Both the position numbers and the translations under genes were made by a program. Source: Haemophilus sp. (GTDB taxonomy: Bacteria > Pseudomonadota > Gammaproteobacteria > Enterobacterales > Pasteurellaceae). Taken from it: 30,992 nt of DNA. Positions 17,487 to 25,200 of this stretch are shown piece after piece (position 1 is the stretch's first letter; every line of letters starts with the position of its first letter). The stretch spans positions 1 to 30,992 of the forward strand of contig JAHZCF010000072.1 in NCBI GenBank assembly GCA_019423005.1, in the 5' to 3' direction. The notes under the pieces are model-generated. The model saw only the letters and a list, made by a program, of their open reading frames with translations. It was not told the origin of the DNA and did no database searches.

Positions 17487-18596
17487 CTAAAGACTTTGCT
17501 CCGATAACCATTCAAAAATAGAATTTCGTCCTGATGTTAATTGGTTGTCGTAAAGAGGCAAAAACACACAATGTGGATCGATTGTTTTTCCCTCTACAAT
17601 AACCTTTTTATAAAGTGTAAACATTGGCATTGTGGACTGCTCATTATGGATTTTTTTAAGGAGATGACGCGTATTCTCAATAGAAACGACTTCATCTAAT
17701 TCACAGTGAATAAGCCATATTTTTTTATCTTTTAAGTGATGCAATTTTTCAGTAGCAGGTAATTTAGCTGGGCAAGCAATTAAAGCGGCAGCAAATAGAT
17801 CTGGGGCATCTGAAAAAAGTCACAATCCCTGATAGCCCCCCATTGAACCACCAACAATATAAATTCTTTTTGGATCAATATCTTGATGTTTCATTAAAGT
17901 GTCTTGAATTAAGGCTAATAAGTCAGCCGTATAATCTCGCTCGCCATAATAATATCGACCATTTAAAGGAAATTTATCAACCCAAAAACTTGGACATTGC
18001 GGTGCAAGAATATAGGGATAATCCAACGTTTCTTGATGTGATTGGCTGGCAAAAGTGACAGCTATTTTATCGGCAAGGATGTTGCTCTGATTATTTCCGC
18101 CCTCACCGGCACCATGCAAACAAATAATTAATGGATGTAATGGCGAAGAGGCTTTAGGTTGGTAAAAACTACAAGTGAGATCTTGATAAGTAAAATGAGT
18201 AAAACCTTGGGTATCAAGGCAAAGGATCGGCAAAATATTACATTGAGACGCTGAAATATGAAGCGCTTGGTCTAATTCAATTTTTAGCTGTAATTCTGAC
18301 AGCACTTGAGTAAATCGCTCACTATCAAAATATAACAATTTAGTGGCGAGACAATGTGCATCTGGTTGAATCAATAAGATAAAATTGCTCTCATTATTTT
18401 GATGGCAAGCATTTAAATCGAGTTTTATCCATTCATTTTGAGTATTTAAACTCTTCACCCAAACAGAAACTTGAGATAATGAAAACGCCGAGATGGGCTG
18501 CAAAAAAGACAGCTCAATATGCGTAATCTGAGCACCTAAAACATTTACTTTTGCAATAGGCTGGCACTGACAAATAAGCGAGTGGAAATGTTCCAT
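17487..18596 (-). pseudogene. Alpha/beta hydrolase (esterase-like), interrupted by one in-frame TGA
   Basis: A serine hydrolase of about 369 residues when read through, similar to PHB-depolymerase/CE1-type esterases. The start at ATG 18596 (MEHFHSLICQ) has AAAGGGGA upstream; the longer frame to 18677 is not needed. The nucleophile elbow GGSMGGYQG has S251. TGA at 17822-17820 stops translation seven residues after it. The same frame then continues without another stop for over 100 codons (LFSDAPDLFAAALIACPA and onward), with candidate catalytic Asp in HCELDEVVS and His in DPHCVF. So both halves of the triad are separated only by this stop. This suggests very recent inactivation or a sequence error. 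No signal peptide is evident. It lies between the TIR cassette and uvrA; the substrate is unknown. Confidence 0.82.
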
Positions 18597-18675
18597 ATTT
18601 CCCCTTTTAGTTGATGTTATAAGGATGATAACAATCCCCCCTTTCATGTTCAAACAACATGCTACAAAAATGCTC

Positions 18676-18716
18676 AAAAAAATAACCGCACTTTGATGAT
18701 GTTCAAAAGTGCGGTT
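18676..18716 (-). terminator. uvrA terminator made of an inverted pair of uptake signals
   Basis: On the minus strand an 11-bp stem (AACCGCACTTT with AAAGTGCGGTT, 18684-18694 and 18706-18716) is followed by a T run (plus-strand A run 18676-18682). Both arms carry exact uptake signals (18685-18693 and 18707-18715). It lies 7 bases after the uvrA stop. Confidence 0.9.
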
Positions 18717-18723
18717 GATTTTT

Positions 18724-21555
18724 CTAGCCTTTTGCCAAGATGTCTTTTAGGAATCTCGCAGTGTGCGAACCTTTGACTTTGGCCACGTCTTCCGGTGTAC
18801 CTGTCGCGATGATTTGACCACCGCCACTGCCCCCTTCTGGACCAAGATCCACAATCCAGTCTGCGGTTTTGATCACATCTAAGTTGTGTTCGATCACCAC
18901 GATAGTATTGCCTTGATCGCGCAAGCGGTGTAACACTTCGAGAAGTTGTTTAATATCGGCGAAATGCAGACCAGTTGTCGGTTCATCCAAAATATAAAGG
19001 GTTTTACCGGTATCGCGTTTTGAAAGCTCCGTTGCTAACTTAACGCGTTGTGCCTCACCACCTGAAAGTGTGGTAGAAGACTGACCTAAACGAATATAAG
19101 ACAAGCCTACATCCATTAGGGTTTGCAATTTACGCGCAATCATTGGGATCGCATCAAAAAACTCACGAGCTTCTTCTACCGTCATATCTAACACTTGGTG
19201 AATAGTTTTGCCTTTATAACGGATCTCCAAGGTTTCACGGTTATAGCGTTTACCTTTACATTGATCACAAGGCACATACACATCCGGCAAGAAGTGCATT
19301 TCTACTTTTAGCACGCCATCACCTTGGCATGCTTCACAACGACCACCGCGTACGTTAAAGCTAAAGCGTCCTGGATTATAACCACGCGCACGCGCCTCTG
19401 GTACGCCCGCAAATAATTCACGAATTGGGGTAAATAACCCCGTGTAAGTCGCTGGGTTAGAACGCGGTGTACGGCCTATTGGACTTTGGTTAATATCGAT
19501 CACTTTGTCAAAATATTCCAAGCCTTCAATCGATTTATAAGGCGCAAAATCCGTTTTTTCCGCACGATTTAAGGCGTTTTGAGCCAATGGGAATAACGTA
19601 TCATTAATTAGCGTTGATTTACCTGAACCTGATACCCCCGTAATACAAGTAAATAAGCCCACTGGGATCTCTAAATTCACACCTTTCAGATTATTCCCTG
19701 TCGCCCCTTTTAATTTTAGAAGTTTGCTTTTATCAAGTACGGTTCGTTTTTTCGGAATTTCGATTTTTTCTTCACCCGATAAGAACTTACCCGTAATCGA
19801 ATTTGGGTTCGCCATAATTTCTTTGGCTGTCCCTTGTGCAATCACTTGGCCACCATGCACTCCTGCCCCAGGGCCAATATCAATAATATGATCAGCTTCT
19901 CGAATGGCATCTTCATCATGTTCCACCACAATTACGGTGTTGCCCAAATTACGTAAATGAATCAACGTATTTAACAGACGCTCATTATCGCGTTGGTGCA
20001 AACCGATAGAAGGCTCATCCAACACATACATAACACCCACTAAGCCCGCACCAATCTGACTCGCAAGACGAATACGTTGTGCTTCACCGCCTGAAAGGGT
20101 CTCGGCTGAGCGAGAGAGGGAAAGATAATTCAAACCCACATTCACTAAAAATTCTAACCGCTCTTTGATCTCTTTCAGGATTTTTTCCGCAATTTGTGCT
20201 TTTTGACCGGTTAAAGTAAGCCCTTGGAAAAACTCAAGGCTTTCACCAATGCTTTTCTCTGAAATCTGTGGCAAATTAATGTTACCAATATATACATTGC
20301 GAGCTTCTGGACGAAGACGCGAGCCGCCACAATCTGCACAAGGTCGGTTGCTGATATTTTTCGCCAACTCTTCGCGCACGGACATGGATTCCGTTTCTTT
20401 ATAACGGCGTGCCATATTATTCAAAATCCCTTCAAAAGGATGTTTGCGAATCACCACATCGCCACGGTCGTTCATGTATTGGAATTCAATTTCTTCCTTG
20501 CCTGAACCATGCATCACAATATCTTTAATTTTTTGTGGCAAATCTTCGTATGGCGTTTCAATATCAAATTTATAATGTTTTGCTAACGAGGTAAGCATTT
20601 GATAGTAATAGAAATTGCGACGATCCCAACCTTTCACCGCACCGCCTGCGAGAGAAATGCTTTCATTTTGCACCACACGGCTTTCATCGAAGAACTGCTG
20701 AACACCTAAGCCATCACAAGTCGGACACGCCCCTGCCGGGTTATTAAATGAGAACAAGCGAGGCTCTAATTCGGGTACGGAATAGCCACAATGCGGACAA
20801 GCAAAATTCGCCGAGAAAACCAACTCTTCAGCTTTAGGATCATCCATATCAGCCACCACAGCCGTACCGCCTGAAAGCTCCAAAGCCGTTTCAAAAGATT
20901 CTGCCAAACGTGTGGCTAAATCTGACCGCACTTTAAAACGGTCCACCACCACTTCAATGGTATGTTTTTTCTGTAAAGCAAGTTCTGGTGGATCAGATAA
21001 ATCACAGATTTCACCGTCAATTCTTGCGCGAATATAACCTTGTGCCGCTAAACTATCTAACAACTTAACATGCTCACCTTTACGGTTTTTCACTACAGGC
21101 GCAAGCAACATCATTTTGCTTTCTTCAGGCAAGCTTAAGACTTTATCCACCATTTGGCTGATGGTTTGTGCCGTTAATGGCACATCATGATCTGGACAAC
21201 GCGGCTCCCCTACGCGAGCAAATAACAAACGCAGATAATCATAAATTTCTGTGATCGTGCCCACGGTTGAACGCGGGTTATGAGAAGTAGATTTTTGCTC
21301 AATAGAAATCGCTGGCGACAAGCCCTCAATTGAATCCACATCCGGCTTTTCCATCAAAGAAAGGAACTGACGCGCATAAGCAGAGAGCGATTCTACATAA
21401 CGGCGCTGCCCTTCCGCATAAAGCGTATCAAATGCTAAAGAAGATTTGCCCGAACCGGACAAGCCTGTAATCACAATTAATTTATCGCGTGGAATGGTTA
21501 AATTGATGTTTTTAAGGTTGTGAGTTCTAGCCCCACGAATGTCGATAGTATCCAT
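18724..21555 (-). CDS. uvrA: UvrABC excinuclease subunit A
   Basis: Damage-recognition ATPase of nucleotide excision repair; a UvrA dimer loads UvrB at lesions. It has 943 residues, standard for the family. It begins MDTIDIRGARTHNLKNINL and has two ABC modules: Walker A motifs GLSGSGKSSLAFDT near the N-terminus and GVSGSGKSTLIND near residue 640, and signature motifs LSGGEAQRIRLA and LSGGEAQRVKLA. Zinc-binding CxxC pairs are seen in CPHCGYS/CPTCDG, CADCGGS and CEACQGDG/CDQCKGKRYN. It is divergent from ssb, as in E. coli, with a LexA-like box between. It ends at a double-uptake-signal terminator. An exact uptake signal lies inside (20925). Confidence 0.98.
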   Translation of the reverse strand: MDTIDIRGARTHNLKNINLTIPRDKLIVITGLSGSGKSSLAFDTLYAEGQRRYVESLSAYARQFLSLMEKPDVDSIEGLSPAISIEQKSTSHNPRSTVGTITEIYDYLRLLFARVGEPRCPDHDVPLTAQTISQMVDKVLSLPEESKMMLLAPVVKNRKGEHVKLLDSLAAQGYIRARIDGEICDLSDPPELALQKKHTIEVVVDRFKVRSDLATRLAESFETALELSGGTAVVADMDDPKAEELVFSANFACPHCGYSVPELEPRLFSFNNPAGACPTCDGLGVQQFFDESRVVQNESISLAGGAVKGWDRRNFYYYQMLTSLAKHYKFDIETPYEDLPQKIKDIVMHGSGKEEIEFQYMNDRGDVVIRKHPFEGILNNMARRYKETESMSVREELAKNISNRPCADCGGSRLRPEARNVYIGNINLPQISEKSIGESLEFFQGLTLTGQKAQIAEKILKEIKERLEFLVNVGLNYLSLSRSAETLSGGEAQRIRLASQIGAGLVGVMYVLDEPSIGLHQRDNERLLNTLIHLRNLGNTVIVVEHDEDAIREADHIIDIGPGAGVHGGQVIAQGTAKEIMANPNSITGKFLSGEEKIEIPKKRTVLDKSKLLKLKGATGNNLKGVNLEIPVGLFTCITGVSGSGKSTLINDTLFPLAQNALNRAEKTDFAPYKSIEGLEYFDKVIDINQSPIGRTPRSNPATYTGLFTPIRELFAGVPEARARGYNPGRFSFNVRGGRCEACQGDGVLKVEMHFLPDVYVPCDQCKGKRYNRETLEIRYKGKTIHQVLDMTVEEAREFFDAIPMIARKLQTLMDVGLSYIRLGQSSTTLSGGEAQRVKLATELSKRDTGKTLYILDEPTTGLHFADIKQLLEVLHRLRDQGNTIVVIEHNLDVIKTADWIVDLGPEGGSGGGQIIATGTPEDVAKVKGSHTARFLKDILAKG

Positions 21556-21620
21556 AAAAAAAGCGATTGCCTTAAGAAAATAAATTCAAAAATTGCGACC
21601 ATTATCGCATATTTCAATAT

Positions 21621-21636
21621 CTGTGCAAATATCCAG
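21621..21636. promoter_or_regulatory. LexA-like SOS box in the uvrA/ssb divergent region
   Basis: CTGTGCAAATATCCAG fits CTGT-N8-ACAG with one mismatch. In E. coli the uvrA-ssb intergenic region also carries a LexA site and both genes are SOS-linked. It lies 65 bases upstream of the uvrA start and about 80 upstream of ssb. Confidence 0.6.
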
Positions 21637-21717
21637 TTAATTTTTATGGATCTTTTGTTTCATTTAAGGCAAAATAGCCAAAATTTTTCACCTTATTTCT
21701 AAAATATAGAGGATTCT

Positions 21718-22185
21718 ATGGCAGGTATTAATAAAGTAATCATCGTGGGTAATTTAGGTAATGATCCTGAAATCCGCACGATGCCAAATGGCGAAGCGGT
21801 AGCGAATATCAGCGTGGCAACAAGTGAAAGCTGGACAGATAAAAACACGGGCGAACGTCGTGAAGTGACCGAATGGCACCGTATCGTGTTATATCGTCGT
21901 TTAGCGGAGATTGCGGGTCAATACTTACGCAAAGGTTCACAAGTGTATGTTGAAGGTCGTTTAAAAACCCGCAAATGGCAAGATAACAATGGCCAAGATC
22001 GTTACACTACTGAAATCCAAGGTGATAACTTACAAATGTTAGGTGGTCGCAATCAAGAGATGGGCGGTTATGCACCTGCACAATCAGCACCACAACCAAG
22101 CTATCAATCTCGTCCAGCACAATCTGCGCCAGCACCACAAGCTGAGCCACCAATGGACGCATTTGATGACAACATTCCATTCTGA
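21718..22185 (+). CDS. ssb: Single-stranded DNA-binding protein
   Basis: Coats single-stranded DNA during replication, repair and recombination, and recruits partners through its C-terminal tip. It has 155 residues: an OB fold (1-110, starting MAGINKVIIVGNLGNDPEIR, with WHRIVLYRRLAEIAGQYL), then a flexible linker rich in proline, glutamine, alanine and serine (about 112-145), then the acidic tip MDAFDDNIPF that binds other repair proteins. AGAGGA lies just upstream. It diverges from uvrA and has its own terminator. In naturally competent Pasteurellaceae it may also serve uptake of DNA; this is inference. Confidence 0.97.
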   Translation: MAGINKVIIVGNLGNDPEIRTMPNGEAVANISVATSESWTDKNTGERREVTEWHRIVLYRRLAEIAGQYLRKGSQVYVEGRLKTRKWQDNNGQDRYTTEIQGDNLQMLGGRNQEMGGYAPAQSAPQPSYQSRPAQSAPAPQAEPPMDAFDDNIPF

Positions 22186-22229
22186 ATTCTATATACTTGA
22201 ATTTAGTAAAAAATAAATCATTAAAACCC

Positions 22230-22263
22230 AGAGAAACCATATATGACAAGGTTTCTCTTTTTT
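22230..22263 (+). terminator. Rho-independent terminator of ssb
   Basis: AGAGAAACC (22230-22238) pairs with GGTTTCTCT (22250-22258), loop of 11 bases, followed by a T run. It lies 45 bases after the ssb stop. Confidence 0.85.
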
Positions 22264-22266
22264 ACG

Positions 22267-22335
22267 TTAATTATAGCCAGACGAAAGTCTGGCTATAATT
22301 AAATAACTCAAACCATTAGAGTAATGGTTTGAGTT
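22267..22335. repeat. Two adjacent perfect inverted repeats (hairpins) between ssb and qatD
   Basis: The first is a 16-bp perfect stem, TTAATTATAGCCAGAC (22267-22282) with GTCTGGCTATAATTAA (22287-22302), closed by a GAAA tetraloop. The second is a 14-bp perfect stem, AACTCAAACCATTA (22305-22318) with TAATGGTTTGAGTT (22322-22335), with a three-base loop. Neither is followed by a T run, so they are not simple terminators. They sit at the boundary between core ssb and the Qat island. From 22336 to 22412 I see no gene. Confidence 0.8.
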
Positions 22336-22412
22336 GAGATTGTAGGTAGAGATATTATAAGGAATTTGAGTTATTGGAAGTAATTGATAATTTTGATAGG
22401 TAAGCTTATAGC

Positions 22413-23144
22413 TTATATATGTTTTGAAACTAAGCTAAAGAGATTTTGTTTCAACATACTCTCAGCTTCTGAAAGATTCATCCCCCACATATCTGCTAAT
22501 ATTGCAATGGCAATATTAGCATTCCAGGGGAATAAATCTTGTGTTTTAAAACTCCCAAAAGGTCCATCAGTTTCAACCAATATTTTTTCTATTGGCATGA
22601 ATTGGACCAGCTCACAACCCTTTTTACTGCTTAACATTGCGGGTCCTACAGAAAAATAGCAGCCCATTTCAATCACTCGTTTTAACTGTTGCTTTGTGCC
22701 TGAAAACCAATGAAGGATTGGCAAGTTATCATTTACTTGACTTAATTCATCTAGTACAGCATTTGCACTCATCCTAGAATGTATACTTAAGATTTTTCCG
22801 CCAGATTTTGCTGAGCTTCTTAAAATATGGCGAAAGACCTTTAATTGTGTTTCCCAATGTATTTTAAACTCTTTTCCGCCATCCAAACCAATTTCACCCA
22901 CATAGCGAGTTTGGTTTAATAATGCATCAAACAATTCCAATTCTTGCCAACGTTCATGAGCTAGTTGGGGATGCAATCCCAAGGCGGTACGAATACGAGG
23001 ACAATCTTTTGCTAATGAACTTGTTCCATACCACGCTTTTGGTGTAGTTGTAACAGATAAGACATAAATATTTTCATCTTTACATCGTTTTGCAACGTAT
23101 TGTGGATTAGTATATAAATCCAAATGGCAATGCATATCCATCAT
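22413..23144 (-). CDS. qatD: QatD, TatD-like metal-dependent nuclease
   Basis: A 243-residue TIM-barrel hydrolase of the TatD family, normally DNases or deoxyribonuclease-like. The full metal set is seen: H5 and H7 in DMHCHLD, E84 in VGEIGLDGG, H122 in SIHSRMS, H145 in ILHWFSGT and D193 in VETDGPFG. It starts at ATG 23144, overlapping the qatC stop by four bases (ATGA); a second ATG follows at once. It is last in the Qat operon. In Qat it is thought to be part of the effector, but its substrate is not known. Compared with housekeeping TatD (about 260 residues) it is slightly short, and its place next to qatC makes the Qat assignment firm. Confidence 0.92.
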   Translation of the reverse strand: MMDMHCHLDLYTNPQYVAKRCKDENIYVLSVTTTPKAWYGTSSLAKDCPRIRTALGLHPQLAHERWQELELFDALLNQTRYVGEIGLDGGKEFKIHWETQLKVFRHILRSSAKSGGKILSIHSRMSANAVLDELSQVNDNLPILHWFSGTKQQLKRVIEMGCYFSVGPAMLSSKKGCELVQFMPIEKILVETDGPFGSFKTQDLFPWNANIAIAILADMWGMNLSEAESMLKQNLFSLVSKHI

Positions 23145-24457
23145 AATATTTGGTTCTCTATTAAAAGTTGCTCCACTTCATCCAACCCATTTATAAAAAT
23201 ATTTGCAAACTGATTTAATTGTTGAGTGGGTAGTGGGCCACTTTGTAAAACCCATTGATTGATGTTGCGATGATTTTTTTGACGAATAGCACTTATTAAA
23301 GCAAATAAATCATCTCTTCTGTCCTGATTTATTAAAATTTGCCGAATGTCATTAAATTCATATTGGGCATCATTGGTAATACAAGCATAATGCAATGACG
23401 CTCTACGAATCAGACATGGAACACAAACCCCGCATTGTTGATTTTTGCGTTTCCAATGGCTACACGAAACAGTATCAGGGATAATTTGCTTTAATAATGG
23501 TAAATTTTTGCATTCTGCTATCATTTGCCCTTTGGTTTTAAATTGATAAGGATTTCTTAAAGTGAAAGGAATATTGACCGCAGTGAGAAATTTTTGTATT
23601 TCTTGGATAAAATAAGGGTGAGTGGTACGGGTACTTAAAGTGCCTACTCTGCGTACTGTTAAAGGTGCATTGATTGAAATTACCCCATTTTCAGGAACTA
23701 AAATATCAATCTTTTTTTGCGCGACTTCCTGTAATGCATAAGCTGATACAATGGCAAATGCCAAAAAATTTAAACTTCTGGTTCGCATTGTGATTTCAGT
23801 GCTTTTTCCATTATTTGAATGAGGTTGTGCAATCGCATTAAATTGGGAAAATTGATTAATATAACCATTTCGGTTAAGTTGCTGAATAATAGCTTGCTGG
23901 CGTGATTTATCACCTTTATAAGAATGACTAACTAAAACTGGTGAATGCCCCAACTCCAATAAATCAACTACCCCAATTGATGAATCTAACCCACCTGAAA
24001 ATAAACAAACACAGTCCTTATTTCTTAGATCTACCAATTTGGTTCTGCCACTTAATTTATAGGGCTGTGGCGGTAATTGTCCGCCTGCCTGAAAATCAAA
24101 TTGCCAAATATCACCACTTAAAAAGTGTAAAATCTGTTCTAAATGAACTTTGTTTGCTTGCCAAATATCTGGCTGGCACAATGGTAACGTGATAGAAAAG
24201 GAACGACACCAGCCATTTGCAGTATCTTTTCGCAAAATAAAAGTATCTGCTGCTGTAACTGCCATAGCAATAGTTAGAAAATCCATTACTTGATTATTGA
24301 GTTCAACACCTAATCTTCTTACTCTATCCAAAACCATATTACCAATATGAGCGATTTGTAGACTTTTATCACCCATACCATAAAGACGAATAGGTAAAAC
24401 ACCATTAGGCAAATTTTTTAATTGCTCAATATCGTGGTGAAAAAATAATTGATTCAT
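23141..24457 (-). CDS. qatC: QatC, QueC-like ATP-dependent (PP-loop) protein
   Basis: QueC converts a carboxylated deazaguanine to preQ0 using ATP; QatC is its defence relative. This protein has 438 residues against about 230 for housekeeping QueC, with an added N-terminal region of some 145 residues. The PP-loop SGGLDSS lies at 154-160. A zinc site of four cysteines is at C332, C342, C345 and C348 (CSHWKRKNQQCGVCVPC). I chose ATG 24457 because GGAG lies 8 bases upstream and it overlaps the qatB stop as TGATG; the longer frame to 24538 would lie inside qatB and has no site. It works with QatA, B and D; whether it makes a modified nucleotide or modifies a protein or DNA is not shown by the sequence. 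Confidence 0.92.
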   Translation of the reverse strand: MNQLFFHHDIEQLKNLPNGVLPIRLYGMGDKSLQIAHIGNMVLDRVRRLGVELNNQVMDFLTIAMAVTAADTFILRKDTANGWCRSFSITLPLCQPDIWQANKVHLEQILHFLSGDIWQFDFQAGGQLPPQPYKLSGRTKLVDLRNKDCVCLFSGGLDSSIGVVDLLELGHSPVLVSHSYKGDKSRQQAIIQQLNRNGYINQFSQFNAIAQPHSNNGKSTEITMRTRSLNFLAFAIVSAYALQEVAQKKIDILVPENGVISINAPLTVRRVGTLSTRTTHPYFIQEIQKFLTAVNIPFTLRNPYQFKTKGQMIAECKNLPLLKQIIPDTVSCSHWKRKNQQCGVCVPCLIRRASLHYACITNDAQYEFNDIRQILINQDRRDDLFALISAIRQKNHRNINQWVLQSGPLPTQQLNQFANIFINGLDEVEQLLIENQIL

Positions 24458-25197
24458 CAATAATTCTCCCATTCTTCCCAAATTTCCAAAATAACTTGGT
24501 TTTGAATTTCTTGCATTTGTTCGGTTGTTAACTGACAAACATTATCCGTAAATTTAGGGGCAAGAGTAATATCTACCACTTCACGAATGAGTTGCCGTAA
24601 ATCATTTTCTGCTTTGGCAATTTGCACAGGATCATCGCCTTTCTTCCAAGCCTTACCGGCATCATGTGCAATTTGCAGAAAAATACTTTCGGTTAAATAA
24701 CAAACCATCATTTTACCAATGACTTCAGTGGTAATGCTATTTTCATCAAAAGTTGTCATTCCTTCCAATGCTTCTGATAAAGCAATATTCATTGCAGAAC
24801 GAATTTTGTCTGAATCACCGTGATGACCAACCAAAAGTTCGGTAATTTGATTGATGACCTCATCGCAAGACTGACCATTTAAACTATTTAAATTAACTGA
24901 ATATTGTTGTTGCTGGCTGTCTGAAAAAATGCCAAATAAGCTCGCACCCGCTTGGGTAACTTTCTCCAGTTTATGTACGGCAGTATTCCTACCACCACTC
25001 GCTTTTCGGGCATAATGACCAAGTGCTTTACGCAAATCATCACGCTTACCACCTAGCACAGCTCTACCGATTGCTTGACGCAATCCCTTTAATCTCTGTG
25101 GGTCTGGTGTTTGTGGTGGCGTTTGACTATCATCAACCCAAGAAGGTAATAGAGGAGAACGACCATTTGGTCCTACGCTAGATTGTGAAGTCCCCAT
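24457..25197 (-). CDS. qatB: QatB, Qat system protein of unknown function
   Basis: A 246-residue protein identified by position between qatA and qatC and by general resemblance to QatB. The N-terminal 35 residues are Gly-, Ser- and Pro-rich (starting MGTSQSSVGPNGRSPLLPSW) and probably disordered. The rest looks mostly helical, with a conserved-looking GRAVLGGKRDDLRKALGHYA stretch at about 43-62. No membrane segment or catalytic motif is evident. The start at 25197 has AGGAG 6 bases upstream, within a 3-base gap after the qatA stop. It is required in the Qat systems tested, but its role is not known to me. Confidence 0.85.
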   Translation of the reverse strand: MGTSQSSVGPNGRSPLLPSWVDDSQTPPQTPDPQRLKGLRQAIGRAVLGGKRDDLRKALGHYARKASGGRNTAVHKLEKVTQAGASLFGIFSDSQQQQYSVNLNSLNGQSCDEVINQITELLVGHHGDSDKIRSAMNIALSEALEGMTTFDENSITTEVIGKMMVCYLTESIFLQIAHDAGKAWKKGDDPVQIAKAENDLRQLIREVVDITLAPKFTDNVCQLTTEQMQEIQNQVILEIWEEWENY

Positions 25198-25200
25198 TAC

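Noticed and set aside
22267..22335. CRISPR array or repeat unit
   Set aside because: The two hairpins differ in sequence, and there are no regularly spaced direct repeats here or elsewhere in the window.
24458..24538. A longer QatC starting at 24538
   Set aside because: The extra 27 residues would come entirely from within qatB and have no ribosome site, while ATG 24457 has GGAG at a good distance and a TGATG overlap.
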